Positions 32,468 to 41,606 are shown, numbered from the stretch's first letter. The stretch is 64,000 bases of DNA from Oscillospiraceae bacterium (GCA_902762875.1 CACWPS010000002.1:1-64000), one strand, 5' to 3'. Notes: generated by a model from the letters alone, not told the origin. Numbers and translations are program-made.

Positions 32468-34684
32468 ATGAAACAAGAACAATACAATATAAGCGGTATG
32501 TCCTGTGCGGCCTGTTCAAGCTCGGTACAGAGGGTGGTTTCACGGCTTGACGGGGTCGAAAGCTGCGAAGTAAACCTGATAACAGGCAAAATGACCGTTA
32601 ATTTTGATGAAACCAAAACAGGCGAGCCTGATTTTATAAGGGTTGTTGAAAAGGCGGGCTTCGGCATTGAGGCGGATAAGCCAAAGCCGCAGGAAGCAAA
32701 AGAGAAAAAGGAAAAAAGCGGGACGGCACCCCTTATAATCTCGGCGGTGCTGTCGGCAGTATTACTTTATATATCAATGGGACAAATGCTCACAGATAAC
32801 CTCCCCGTGCCCTTTTTTATGAATATGCACTCTTCCCCGTGGGGCTTTGCGCTCACACAACTATTACTCTGTATTCCCGTACTGTTTTTGGGCAAAAAAT
32901 TCTTCACTTCGGGAATACCCCTATTATTTAAAGGTCACCCGAATATGGATTCGCTGGTGGCTGTAGGTGCGGGTGCTTCCTTTATATACAGCGTCGTGAT
33001 GACATATATGATACCTTATAATGCACACGCCGTGCATAATCTTTATTACGAAAGCGTGGCGGTGGTAATAACCCTTGTGGCTCTGGGCAAGTATATGGAG
33101 AAGCGGAGTATGAAAAAAACCGCCTTAGCCGTAAAAAAGCTTATGGAGCTGTCGCCCGATACGGCGTTAGTACTGCGGGACGGCAAGGAATACACAGTAC
33201 CGACAGCCGAGGTGGGTGTAGGCGAAACGCTTATTATAAAAGCGGGAGCCAAAATTCCCCTTGACGGGATTGTGACAAGTGGGGAATCCTCCGCAGATGA
33301 AGCTATGCTTACGGGCGAGAGTATGCCTGTTCCAAAAGCGGTCGGGAGCGAGGTTATAGGCGGAAGTATCAATTTAAACGGGGTTATATATGTAAAAGTA
33401 ACACGGGTCGGCGGCGATACCGCCCTCTCTAAAATAATAAAATTTGTTGAGGACGCACAGAACAAAAAAGCACCTATATCCAAAACCGCAGATAAGGTTG
33501 CGGGCGTATTTGTACCCGCAGTTATTTTAATCGCCCTGCTTTCTGCCGTAGCTTGGCTAATAGCCGGTAAGGATATTTCCTTTGCGCTAAGGTTATTTAC
33601 GAGCGTACTCGTAATCGCCTGCCCCTGCGCTTTAGGCCTTGCAACCCCTACCGCCGTGATGGTGGGAACAGGTCTCGGAGCATCTAACGGAATTTTAATT
33701 CGCAACGGCGAAATTCTTGAAATTACCCACAAGGTAAAGGCGGTTATTTTCGATAAAACGGGGACGGTCACAGTCGGAAAGCCTGTTGTAACAGATATTA
33801 TTTCGGACAACGAAAGGTTCTTGCTCGGAACCGCAGCGGCGGTAGAGGCTTTATCCGACCACCCCCTTGCAAAGGCGGTAACCGAATATGCCGAAAAAAA
33901 CGGTATCGCAATTAAAAGCCGCCCTGAAAACACCGAGAATATTTCGGGCAAGGGTATCAGAGCCAACATTGAAGGCAAGGAAATTTTGATAGGCAGTCTA
34001 TCCTTACTGAAAGAAAAAGGAATAGATACCTTAGAATACGAAAATATAGCAGAGAAGCTTTCAAGCGAGGGCAAATCCCTTATTTTTACCGCTGTCAACA
34101 AAAAGGCAATAGGTATAATCGCCGTAGCGGACAGCCTAAAAGAGACCTCGACAGAGGCGTTTTTAAGACTTCAAAAATTAGGGGTTAAAACCGTACTACT
34201 TTCGGGGGATAACAAGGCCTGCGCCGAATATATAGGAAAAAGCCTTAATGCAGACGAGATTTATTCCGAGGTGCTCCCCGAGCAAAAGGCGCTTATTGTA
34301 GGTAAGCTACGCAAAAAATACGGCACGGTTATGATGGTAGGGGACGGCATTAACGATGCCCCCGCCCTTACCGAGGCAGACATCGGCTGTGCGGTGGCGA
34401 GCGGAAGCGATATAGCCATAGAGTCGGCAGATATTGTCCTTATGAAAAGCGACCCTAACGATATTCCGAGGGCTATCCGTTTAAGCCGACTTACAATTAC
34501 AAATATAAAGGAAAATCTATTCTGGGCGTTTTGCTACAACACGGTCTGCATACCTATAGCGGCGGGGCTGTTATACGCCTTCGGCGGGCCGCTCTTAAGC
34601 CCGATGTTAGCGGGGCTTGCAATGTCCCTAAGCTCGGTTTTTGTTGTGGGAAATGCCCTTAGGCTTAGAGGTAAAAAGCTATGA
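32468..34684 (+). CDS. copA: Cu(I)-exporting P1B-type ATPase CopA
   Basis: Pumps Cu(I) out of the cytoplasm. One N-terminal HMA domain with GMSCAAC (residues 9-15) is followed by eight expected membrane segments. Diagnostic motifs are the transmembrane CPC in ACPCALGL, the phosphorylation site DKTGTVT, the TGES motif, the HP motif in SDHPLA and GDGINDAPAL. It is 738 residues, in the normal range for one HMA domain. The stop overlaps the csoR start by 4 bases. Expression is probably controlled by CsoR through the operator in its promoter. Confidence 0.96.
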   Translation: MKQEQYNISGMSCAACSSSVQRVVSRLDGVESCEVNLITGKMTVNFDETKTGEPDFIRVVEKAGFGIEADKPKPQEAKEKKEKSGTAPLIISAVLSAVLLYISMGQMLTDNLPVPFFMNMHSSPWGFALTQLLLCIPVLFLGKKFFTSGIPLLFKGHPNMDSLVAVGAGASFIYSVVMTYMIPYNAHAVHNLYYESVAVVITLVALGKYMEKRSMKKTALAVKKLMELSPDTALVLRDGKEYTVPTAEVGVGETLIIKAGAKIPLDGIVTSGESSADEAMLTGESMPVPKAVGSEVIGGSINLNGVIYVKVTRVGGDTALSKIIKFVEDAQNKKAPISKTADKVAGVFVPAVILIALLSAVAWLIAGKDISFALRLFTSVLVIACPCALGLATPTAVMVGTGLGASNGILIRNGEILEITHKVKAVIFDKTGTVTVGKPVVTDIISDNERFLLGTAAAVEALSDHPLAKAVTEYAEKNGIAIKSRPENTENISGKGIRANIEGKEILIGSLSLLKEKGIDTLEYENIAEKLSSEGKSLIFTAVNKKAIGIIAVADSLKETSTEAFLRLQKLGVKTVLLSGDNKACAEYIGKSLNADEIYSEVLPEQKALIVGKLRKKYGTVMMVGDGINDAPALTEADIGCAVASGSDIAIESADIVLMKSDPNDIPRAIRLSRLTITNIKENLFWAFCYNTVCIPIAAGLLYAFGGPLLSPMLAGLAMSLSSVFVVGNALRLRGKKL

Positions 34685-34980
34685 GTGAATGTAACTGTCA
34701 AAAAAAGCTAAAGCACCGTGAGGAAAAGGAATACCGCTCCCTTATAAACCGCCTTAACCGCATAGAAGGGCAGATAAGAGGTATTAAAGGTATGCTTGAA
34801 AACGACGCATACTGCACCGATATTTTAATTCAGGTGTCGGCGGTGTCTGCTGCGCTTAATGCCTTTAACAAGGAACTGCTTTCAAGCCACATACACACCT
34901 GTGTGGCTGAAAATATAAGACAGGGGGACGATTCGGTTATTGACGAGCTGGTTGCCACCCTTCAAAAATTAATGAAATGA
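34681..34980 (+). CDS. csoR: Copper-sensing repressor CsoR
   Basis: A 99-residue all-helical regulator of the CsoR/RcnR family. The Cu(I) ligands of true CsoR are present: Cys in AYCTDIL and the His/Cys pair in SHIHTC. The N-terminal DNA-contact helix contains LINRLNRIEGQIRGI. It overlaps copA by 4 bases and is followed by copZ, so it is made together with the pump it regulates. Confidence 0.94.
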   Translation: MSECNCQKKLKHREEKEYRSLINRLNRIEGQIRGIKGMLENDAYCTDILIQVSAVSAALNAFNKELLSSHIHTCVAENIRQGDDSVIDELVATLQKLMK

Positions 34981-34990
34981 GGAAATGAAA

Positions 34991-35185
34991 ATGGAAAAAG
35001 TAATTTTAGTACCCGATATGCACTGTGACGCCTGTGTAAGGCGCATAACCAATGCGCTAACAGAGGCAGGGCTTAAATTCACGGTATCCCTCGAAAACAA
35101 AACCGTAACCATTGACGGCTGTGAGCATTGCCTTAAAACCGCTTTATCCGAAATAGAGGACTTAGGCTTTACGCCGAGCGTATAA
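34991..35185 (+). CDS. copZ: Copper chaperone CopZ-like HMA protein
   Basis: A 64-residue heavy-metal-associated domain protein with the metal motif MHCDAC near residues 10-15 and an extra CEHC later, unusual for CopZ. It probably carries Cu(I) to CopA. I preferred the ATG at 34991, 8 bases after GAGG, to the one at 34985. It is the last gene of the operon; a terminator follows. Confidence 0.85.
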   Translation: MEKVILVPDMHCDACVRRITNALTEAGLKFTVSLENKTVTIDGCEHCLKTALSEIEDLGFTPSV

Positions 35186-35210
35186 AAGCCTTTCACATAA
35201 CAACGTTAAT

Positions 35211-35268
35211 ATATGACCGATTTGACTGTTGATTTTCAAAAATCAATCAAAATCGGTCATATTTTTTC
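35211..35268 (+). terminator. Terminator of the copA operon
   Basis: ATATGACCGATTTGA pairs with TCAAAATCGGTCATAT, with a second inner stem TTGATTTT/AAAATCAA, followed by TTTTTTC. Confidence 0.88.
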
Positions 35269-35350
35269 TTTAAACCACATAAAATTAACCAAACAGCCCC
35301 TTATTCCTTTATATGCTTGCACGAATTTGATTGAATATGATTAAAAACGA

Positions 35351-35379
35351 TTGAAATTACTTGTGATTTGTGTTAAAAT
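35351..35379 (+). promoter_or_regulatory. Promoter of the fru operon
   Basis: TTGAAA (35351-35356), a 17-base spacer, TAAAAT (35374-35379). GATTGAA occurs at about 35329-35335 and again over the -35 box at 35349-35355, a spaced direct repeat that could be the FruR operator. Confidence 0.6.
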
Positions 35380-35406
35380 ACACTTGACGAAAGAAGGCGT
35401 ATTAAA

Positions 35407-36156
35407 ATGCTCAATCAGGAAAGGCGCGAGGCCATTCTCAAAATAGTAAACGAAAAGGGCGCCGCATCGGTTGCCGAGCTTACAGAAGTGCTCGGAGTTT
35501 CGGAATCAACTATCCGCAGGGATCTTCTTGAGCTTTCAAACAGCGGCAGTCTTAAAAAGGTTCACGGGGGAGCTACCCTTAACCGAAAACAGTTTATTGT
35601 AAGCGAAGATACAGTAAGCGACAAGCAGGACAAAAATGTTGAAGAAAAGCGCCGAATTGCAAAATACGCCGCCGAGCAAATAATCGACAGCGACTTTGTA
35701 TATCTTGATGCGGGAACGACTACCCTATTTATGATAGATTACCTACCCGAGAATCTGAAAGCAAGCTTTGTCACCAACGGAATAAGCCACGCAAAGCTGC
35801 TTTCAAAAAGAAACTTTCGGGTTGTAATTCTCGGGGGACAGCTTAAAAGCACCACCGAGGCGGTCATAGGCCTTGCTGCGGCAAACAATCTGCAAAATTA
35901 CAATTTTACAAAGGCGTTTTTGGGGACAAACGGCATAACCGAGACTCAGGGCTTTTCCACGCCCGACAGCGAGGAGGCGTTTGTAAAGGCGGCGGCGATT
36001 AACCGTTCCTTTGTCTCCTATGTGCTTGCAGATTCTTCAAAGTTCGGTAAGGTCTCATCTGTAAGCTTTGCGACGGTTGACCGCGCCTGCGTTATAACAG
36101 GCATAAAGCCGGACGGACTTTTTGAAAAGCTGACGGTTGTAAAGGTTATAGAATAA
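35407..36156 (+). CDS. fruR: DeoR-family repressor of the fructose operon
   Basis: A 249-residue regulator. The N-terminal DeoR helix-turn-helix (VAELTEVLGVSESTIRRDLL, residues about 20-39) is followed by a sugar-phosphate-sensing domain with DAGTT near residue 100 and the LADSSKFG motif near the end. Family members next to fruK respond to fructose 1-phosphate. It is the first gene of fruR-fruK-fruA-ptsH-ptsI and probably regulates the operon and itself. Confidence 0.92.
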   Translation: MLNQERREAILKIVNEKGAASVAELTEVLGVSESTIRRDLLELSNSGSLKKVHGGATLNRKQFIVSEDTVSDKQDKNVEEKRRIAKYAAEQIIDSDFVYLDAGTTTLFMIDYLPENLKASFVTNGISHAKLLSKRNFRVVILGGQLKSTTEAVIGLAAANNLQNYNFTKAFLGTNGITETQGFSTPDSEEAFVKAAAINRSFVSYVLADSSKFGKVSSVSFATVDRACVITGIKPDGLFEKLTVVKVIE

Positions 36157-36177
36157 GCTTAGAAAGGAGAACAAAAA

Positions 36178-37080
36178 ATGGTATATACGTTAACATTTAA
36201 TCCCGCTATTGATTATGTGATGAATCTAAGCGCGCTTTCCGCCGACGATATAAACCGCACCGAATCCGAGGAGCTTTACTACGGCGGCAAGGGCATAAAT
36301 GTGTCGGCGGTTCTTTCACAGCTCGAAATTCCCAATATTGCTCTCGGCTTTACTGCGGGATTTACGGGAAAAAAGCTTAGGGAAATGCTTGACAAGGACG
36401 GGATAAAAAACGATTTTATTGAGCTTGAGAACGGCTTTACCAGAATAAATGTAAAGGTTAAATACGGCAAAGAGCTTGATATTAACGCAAATGGCCCCGA
36501 AATCACACAAGACAAGCTGACAGAGCTTTTTTCAAAATTAGGGCAGCTTAAAGAAGGCGACTGGCTGGTGCTTGCAGGAAGCGTCCCCCCCTCTCTTCCC
36601 GATGATTTATACAGCAAAATATTAGAAGCGCTTTGCGGCAAGGGAATACGGGTTGTTGTTGATACCACGGGGAATCAGCTTTTAAATGTTCTTAAATTTA
36701 AGCCATTTTTAATAAAGCCCAATCACCACGAGCTGGCGGAAATTTTCGGGCAGGAGATGGTAACAGCCGAAAAAATTACCGTTTACGCTAAAAAGCTTCG
36801 TGAAATGGGTGCGGTAAACGTCCTTGTTTCAAGGGGAAAAGACGGTGCGGTGCTCGTAGATGGGGACGGCGGCGTTCATATAGCAGACGCAGTAGTGGGA
36901 AAGCTTATAAACTCGGTAGGCTGCGGCGATTCAATGGTAGCGGGCTTTATTGCAGGCTGTATTAAAAGCGGCAATTATAAGGAGGCGCTTAAGCTTTCGG
37001 TTGCAAGTGCGTCCGCAACGGCATTCTCTAAAGAATTGGCTAAAGCCGAGGAAATAAATAAAATTTATAAAACTTTATGA
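36178..37080 (+). CDS. fruK: 1-phosphofructokinase
   Basis: A PfkB-family kinase converting fructose 1-phosphate to fructose 1,6-bisphosphate. The first signature YYGGKGINVSAVL is near residue 32-44, and the C-terminal ATP and anion-hole signature VGCGDSMVAGF, with the catalytic Asp, is near 245. It is 300 residues. Its stop overlaps the in-frame extension of the next gene, and AGAAAGGAG lies before the ATG. It acts directly after the fructose PTS transporter encoded downstream. Confidence 0.95.
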   Translation: MVYTLTFNPAIDYVMNLSALSADDINRTESEELYYGGKGINVSAVLSQLEIPNIALGFTAGFTGKKLREMLDKDGIKNDFIELENGFTRINVKVKYGKELDINANGPEITQDKLTELFSKLGQLKEGDWLVLAGSVPPSLPDDLYSKILEALCGKGIRVVVDTTGNQLLNVLKFKPFLIKPNHHELAEIFGQEMVTAEKITVYAKKLREMGAVNVLVSRGKDGAVLVDGDGGVHIADAVVGKLINSVGCGDSMVAGFIAGCIKSGNYKEALKLSVASASATAFSKELAKAEEINKIYKTL

Positions 37081-37094
37081 AAGGGGAAAACACT

Positions 37095-39011
37095 ATGCGC
37101 ATCACCGATTTGTTAAAATCAAACGCAATAGAGCTTGGAGTCAACCTCACTTCAAAGGACGAGGCTATCGACAAACTCATTGCACTCCACCAAAAGGCGG
37201 GCAATCTTAACGACCCCGCAAAATTCAAGGAGGACATTTTAAAGAGAGAGGAGCATTCCACAACCGCTATCGGCGAAGGGATAGCCGTACCTCACGCAAA
37301 ATCAGCCGCAGTTAAAGCTCCCGCGCTTTCCTGCATCACCGTTCCCGCGGGCGTTGATTACTCCGCACCCGACGGCAAGCCCTCTGACCTGTTGTTTATG
37401 ATAGCCGCCACCGAGGACGGAGATGTACATCTGGAAATTCTTTCCCGTCTTATGGTTATGCTTATGGACGCAGATTTCGCGAACACGCTCAGAAAGGCTA
37501 AAAGCGCCGAGGAATTCTTAAAAATCATAGACGATAAAGAAAACGAAAAATATCCCAATGAGAAAAAGGCAGAGCCCAAAAAGGAGGGCTACCGTATTTT
37601 GGCGGTTACCGCCTGTCCGACAGGTATAGCTCACACCTATATGGCGGCGGAAGCGCTCGAAAAGGCGGGCGAAAAAATGGGATACGCCCTAAAGGCGGAG
37701 ACCAACGGCTCGGGCGGCGCTAAAAATGTACTTACCAAAAAAGAGATAGCCGAATGTGACGGCATTATCATCGCCGCCGATAAAAATGTTGAAATGGCCC
37801 GATTTGACGGAAAGCCCGTCTTAAAGGTATCGGTTTCAAGTGGTATAAACAAGCCCGAAGAGCTTATACAAAAGGTTATTGACGGTAAAACACCCATTTA
37901 TCATCACGACGGCGAGGTAAGCTCTGATATTGACGGCGAAGAAAAAGAGAGCTTTGGCAGAAAGCTTTACAAGCACCTTATGAACGGTGTTTCTCATATG
38001 CTTCCCTTCGTTGTGGGCGGCGGTGTGCTGATTGCCCTCGGCTTCCTTATCGATACAATCGCAGGCAACGCCAATGTCGGCGGCAACTTCGGCTTTACCA
38101 ATCCGATAGCGGCGGTTGTTTTCTGGATAGGAAAAGCGGCATTCGCCTTTATGCTCCCGATTTTGGCGGGCTACATCGCACAGTCTATCGCCGACCGTCC
38201 GGGACTTTTACCCGGTATTGTAGGCGGTTATCTTGCGACCACAGGCGCTACGCTTACTTCCCCCACAGGCGACGATACAGCAATTTCGGGCTTTTTAGGC
38301 GCTCTGCTTGCGGGCTTTATCGCAGGCATACTTGTAAATCTGCTTAAGAAAGCCTTTAACTGGATGCCCAAATCAATGGACGGCATAAAGCCCGTGTTCA
38401 TTTATCCGCTCTTAGGAACACTTCTTATAGGCTTGTTTATGCTTATAATCAACCCGATTATGGGTGTTATCAACGGCGCAGTTTCAAGCGGTCTCTCTTC
38501 TCTCGGCGACACAAGCAAGCTGCTTCTCTCCATTGTGCTTGCGGGTATGATGGCGATTGATATGGGCGGCCCGTTCAACAAGGCGGCTTATGTATTCGGC
38601 ACCGCGGCTATTGCCGATGGCAACACCTGGATTATGGCGGCGGTTATGATAGGCGGTATGGTACCTCCCATTGCAATAGCCCTTGCAACCACCTTCTGCA
38701 AAAACCGCTGGACTAAAGAGGAGCTCAAGAGCGGCCCTGTAAACTATCTTATGGGACTTTGCTTCATCACAGAGGGCGCAATCCCCTATGCCGCTTCCGA
38801 CCCGCTGAGGGTTATCCCCTCCTGCATTGTCGGCTCTGCGGTAGCGGGCGCTGTCACAGCACTCTTCGGCTGCACCTGCCCCGCTCCCCACGGCGGAATC
38901 TTCACCTTCGCGGTTGTAGGCAATCCGATCGGATATTTGGTGGCTCTGGTAGCAGGCTCTGTAGCGGGCGCACTTATGCTGGCTCTCCTTAAAAAGAAAA
39001 GAACTAATTAA
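37095..39011 (+). CDS. fruA: Fructose PTS transporter EIIABC
   Basis: A three-domain transporter that imports fructose as fructose 1-phosphate. EIIA spans about residues 1-145 with the phosphorylated His in AVPHAKSAAV; EIIB spans about 165-260 with the phospho-cysteine in TACPTGIAHTYMAAEAL; EIIC follows with about eight or more membrane segments. The order A-B-C matches the Firmicute FruA. I placed the start at the ATG at 37095 with AAGGGG 9 bases upstream, giving 638 residues. It precedes ptsH and ptsI, so the operon makes the whole phosphorelay. Confidence 0.95.
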   Translation: MRITDLLKSNAIELGVNLTSKDEAIDKLIALHQKAGNLNDPAKFKEDILKREEHSTTAIGEGIAVPHAKSAAVKAPALSCITVPAGVDYSAPDGKPSDLLFMIAATEDGDVHLEILSRLMVMLMDADFANTLRKAKSAEEFLKIIDDKENEKYPNEKKAEPKKEGYRILAVTACPTGIAHTYMAAEALEKAGEKMGYALKAETNGSGGAKNVLTKKEIAECDGIIIAADKNVEMARFDGKPVLKVSVSSGINKPEELIQKVIDGKTPIYHHDGEVSSDIDGEEKESFGRKLYKHLMNGVSHMLPFVVGGGVLIALGFLIDTIAGNANVGGNFGFTNPIAAVVFWIGKAAFAFMLPILAGYIAQSIADRPGLLPGIVGGYLATTGATLTSPTGDDTAISGFLGALLAGFIAGILVNLLKKAFNWMPKSMDGIKPVFIYPLLGTLLIGLFMLIINPIMGVINGAVSSGLSSLGDTSKLLLSIVLAGMMAIDMGGPFNKAAYVFGTAAIADGNTWIMAAVMIGGMVPPIAIALATTFCKNRWTKEELKSGPVNYLMGLCFITEGAIPYAASDPLRVIPSCIVGSAVAGAVTALFGCTCPAPHGGIFTFAVVGNPIGYLVALVAGSVAGALMLALLKKKRTN

Positions 39012-39025
39012 AGAGGTATTGGATT

Positions 39026-39286
39026 ATGGTATCAAAGGACACGGTAGTAGTAGATAAAATGGGGCTTCATATGCGCCCCGCAAACAACTTCATCTCCGCT
39101 ATGACAAAGTACAAGTCGGACATAACGATTGTCTTCGGAGACAAAAAGATTAACGGAAAGAGCATTATGAATATTATGGCGGCCTGCATTAAGTATGGCA
39201 GTCATATTACAATCATCTGCGACGGCGAAGACGAACAGGCAATGCTTGACGAGGCGGTAAATCTTATCGAAAGCGGGTTGGAATAA
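39026..39286 (+). CDS. ptsH: Phosphocarrier HPr
   Basis: An 86-residue phosphocarrier. The active histidine is in MGLHMRPA (residues 12-19; the usual GLHARPA has Ala instead of Met) and the regulatory serine is in NGKSIMNIM near residue 46. Presence of this serine matches the HPr kinase encoded at 14356, so this HPr can act in catabolite repression and not only in transport. It overlaps ptsI by one base. Confidence 0.95.
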   Translation: MVSKDTVVVDKMGLHMRPANNFISAMTKYKSDITIVFGDKKINGKSIMNIMAACIKYGSHITIICDGEDEQAMLDEAVNLIESGLE

Positions 39287-40908
39287 TGAAAACTCTTAAG
39301 GGTATCGGCGTAAGCCCCGGTTATGCCGTAGGAAAAGCAATAGTAATAAGGGAAGCTCTAATAGATATAAACTCCTCTGCCTATACCTCGGCAGAGGAGG
39401 AACTGAAAAAATTTCAGAGCGCCGTAGCCGTTTTCACAAAAAAGACCCGAGAGCTTATCGAAAGTCTTACAAGGTCAGCGGGCAAGAAAAACGCCGACAT
39501 TTTAAACGGTCACATTGTAATGCTTAACGACCCCTTTATGCTTTCCCAGATAAACGACAGCATACAGGGCGGAAAAACGGCGGCTCAGGCAACAGACGCA
39601 GTATGCAACAGCTTTTACGATATGTTCGCCACGGTAGATGACGAAATGATGAAGCAAAGAGCCTCCGATATTCTTGACATTAAAAACAGCATTATCGGCA
39701 TACTCTGCGGAGAAAACGGCGTTGCTATCGAGGATGTTCCGAAAGGCTCGGTGATGATAGCTAAGGACTTCACGCCCTCTATGACCTCCAGGATAAACCG
39801 TGAAAATGTCTACGCTATTATAGCCGAGGCAGGCTCGGTCACCTCACATTCCGCCATTCTCGCAAGGGCTATAGATATTCCCGCCGTTTTGAGCGTTAAG
39901 AACGCCTCCGAGCTTATAAAGGACGGCGACCTGCTTGCAATAGACGGAAGTAAAGGTAAAATCCTTTTCGATCCCGACCAAGAAACCGTGCAAAAATACG
40001 AAAACGCACGCCAAAGCTATTTCGAGGAAAAAGCTTCCCTTGCCGAGTACTTCAGCAGGGAAACCGTTACGAAAAACGGGGTCAAAAAGGCTGTTTACGG
40101 CAACATCGGCAAGCCCGAGGACGCAGAAGCCGTTATACAGAACGGCGGCGAGGGAATAGGCCTTTTCAGAACCGAGTTTCTCTTTATGGATCGCCCGTCG
40201 CTACCCACCGAGGAGGAGCAGTTTGAAGCATACTCTACGGTTGCTAAAGCGATGGGAACCAAGGAGGTAATTATCCGAACACTGGATATCGGCGGAGACA
40301 AAGCCGTTCCTTACCTTGAAATACCCAAAGAGGACAATCCGTTTTTAGGCTACCGCGCCATCAGGTACTGCCTTGATAATCCCGATATTTTCAAAATTCA
40401 GCTCAGAGCAATTTTAAGAGCCGCATATTTCGGCAATATAAAAATTATGCTGCCCCTTATTACCGATACCGAAGAGGTGCTGTCCGCCAAGGCGCTTATA
40501 GCGGAATGTGAAAAGGAGCTTGAGTCAGAGGGAGTCCTCTTTAAAAAGGGCATACCCCTCGGCGTTATGATTGAAACCCCTGCGGCGGTGCTTATCGCCG
40601 ATGAATTAGCAAAAATCGCCGATTTCTTCAGCATAGGTACAAATGACCTGACAGGCTATGTTATGGCGGTTGACCGCGGAAACGGCAAGGTATCAGGGCT
40701 TTACAGCGTACAAAAGTCTGCGGTGCTTAAAGCTATTGAAATGACCGTAAAGAGCGCTAAAAGCGTGGGTATTCCCGTAGGTATGTGTGGCGAATCCGCA
40801 GCAGACAGCGAGCTTATCCCTAAGCTTGTAGAGTGGGGACTTGACGAGTTTTCGGTAACGCCCAATTCAATTTTAAGAACACGCAAGGAAATTTGCGAGT
40901 GTGACTGA
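39286..40908 (+). CDS. ptsI: PTS enzyme I
   Basis: Transfers phosphate from phosphoenolpyruvate to HPr. The phosphorylated histidine is in VTSHSAILAR near residue 188, the PEP-binding domain has GIGLFRTEFLFMDR, and the C-terminal cysteine motif is GMCGESA. The length of 540 residues is somewhat shorter than E. coli enzyme I (575) and normal for Clostridia. It is the last gene of the fru operon, with a strong terminator 10 bases after the stop. Confidence 0.96.
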   Translation: MKTLKGIGVSPGYAVGKAIVIREALIDINSSAYTSAEEELKKFQSAVAVFTKKTRELIESLTRSAGKKNADILNGHIVMLNDPFMLSQINDSIQGGKTAAQATDAVCNSFYDMFATVDDEMMKQRASDILDIKNSIIGILCGENGVAIEDVPKGSVMIAKDFTPSMTSRINRENVYAIIAEAGSVTSHSAILARAIDIPAVLSVKNASELIKDGDLLAIDGSKGKILFDPDQETVQKYENARQSYFEEKASLAEYFSRETVTKNGVKKAVYGNIGKPEDAEAVIQNGGEGIGLFRTEFLFMDRPSLPTEEEQFEAYSTVAKAMGTKEVIIRTLDIGGDKAVPYLEIPKEDNPFLGYRAIRYCLDNPDIFKIQLRAILRAAYFGNIKIMLPLITDTEEVLSAKALIAECEKELESEGVLFKKGIPLGVMIETPAAVLIADELAKIADFFSIGTNDLTGYVMAVDRGNGKVSGLYSVQKSAVLKAIEMTVKSAKSVGIPVGMCGESAADSELIPKLVEWGLDEFSVTPNSILRTRKEICECD

Positions 40909-40916
40909 ATATAACG

Positions 40917-40956
40917 GCTGTAGGCTATGCTAAAAGCATAGCCTACAGCACATTTT
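40917..40956 (+). terminator. Terminator of the fru-pts operon
   Basis: GCTGTAGGCTATGC pairs over 14 bp with GCATAGCCTACAGC around a 5-base loop, followed by ACATTTTT. Confidence 0.9.
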
Positions 40957-40976
40957 TAAGTACGAAAGAAAAACCG

Positions 40977-41010
40977 CAAAAAACAGCCGCAACGCTTCCG
41001 TTACGGCTGT
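40977..41010 (-). terminator. Terminator of the minus-strand transcript in the 41 kb gap
   Basis: On the minus strand ACAGCCG and CGGCTGT, extended by AACG/CGTT, form a hairpin followed directly by TTTTTT. No annotated minus-strand gene lies before it, so it must end an unrecognised transcript. Confidence 0.85.
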
Positions 41011-41346
41011 CTAAAATTTTATCATATTCAGTTTTTTCCTTTGCTCAAAATTAAATCTTAATTCGTTGACCGATAATTCGGTGACATTTTAATATTAATT
41101 GAAACTGTCGAACTTACTTTGAATTGCAAAGACAATTTAATATCTGATTTTAAGAATGCAATTTAACTGAGCGCTAACTCATATTGTACATTGGAATCAC
41201 CTTTAATAATTTATTTGATAGCGACTTTTCTCACAATCATAATAAATCTCCTGTTAAGGTTTTAAATATTTTTATCCCTTTTCGGGAGTTATAAACTTAA
41301 TACATTGGTTTCACCGTTTTGTGTAACATTTCGGGTTTACAAGTTC

Positions 41347-41412
41347 TTACTTCATTGGAATCACCGCTTTCATTTTATTTTGACAATTTGCCGGCGGAGT
41401 TGCTTCTTTCAT
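41347..41412 (-). CDS. Possible 21-residue micropeptide
   Basis: Starts with ATG behind two good ribosome sites (AAAGGAG and AAGGAAG) about 30 bases after the probable transcription start. It reads MKEATPPANC, then ends KAVIPMK. No signal peptide or known family. The ending VIPM recurs as VKPMY and VIPMY in other frames of the following RNA. Whether it is translated is not decided by sequence. Confidence 0.4.
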   Translation of the reverse strand: MKEATPPANCQNKMKAVIPMK

Positions 41413-41444
41413 CTTCCTTAACTCCTTTCCCTTTGTCTGGCTTT

Positions 41445-41473
41445 ATTATAAACTATAAAATTCAATTTGTCAA
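41445..41473 (-). promoter_or_regulatory. Consensus promoter on the minus strand in the 41 kb gap
   Basis: On the minus strand: TTGACA (41468-41473), exactly 17 bases, TATAAT (41445-41450). It points away from the ABC exporter gene. Confidence 0.85.
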
Positions 41474-41606
41474 GCATTTTTTAAAAAAATTTTAAAAAGT
41501 TAATAACTTTTGTGCAAATTAACAGTTTATTAAAAATTATGGCAAACTTTCTAAAATGTGTTAAAATATAATATGTACATATTGATGTAAGGAACGGAGA
41601 ATTTAA

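Larger units (their letters stand above)
40977..41438 (-). ncRNA. Candidate small RNA or micropeptide transcript
   Basis: About 460 bases of minus strand lie between a consensus promoter and a strong terminator and contain no ORF above about 25 codons. GGTGA(TT or AA)CCAATG occurs three times (around 41199-41211, 41302-41314 and 41351-41363); in each, GGTGA is an SD-like site 5 bases before ATG, and two of these ATGs are followed by one codon and a stop. Two ORFs with strong ribosome sites lie in it: 21 codons and 9 codons (AGGAG before the ATG near 41253). I do not recognise the RNA or the peptides. Confidence 0.5.

Noticed and set aside
33046-34101. 351-codon minus-strand ORF inside copA
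   Set aside because: Long antisense frame caused by the codon bias of copA; Ser/Thr/Ala-rich with no motif.
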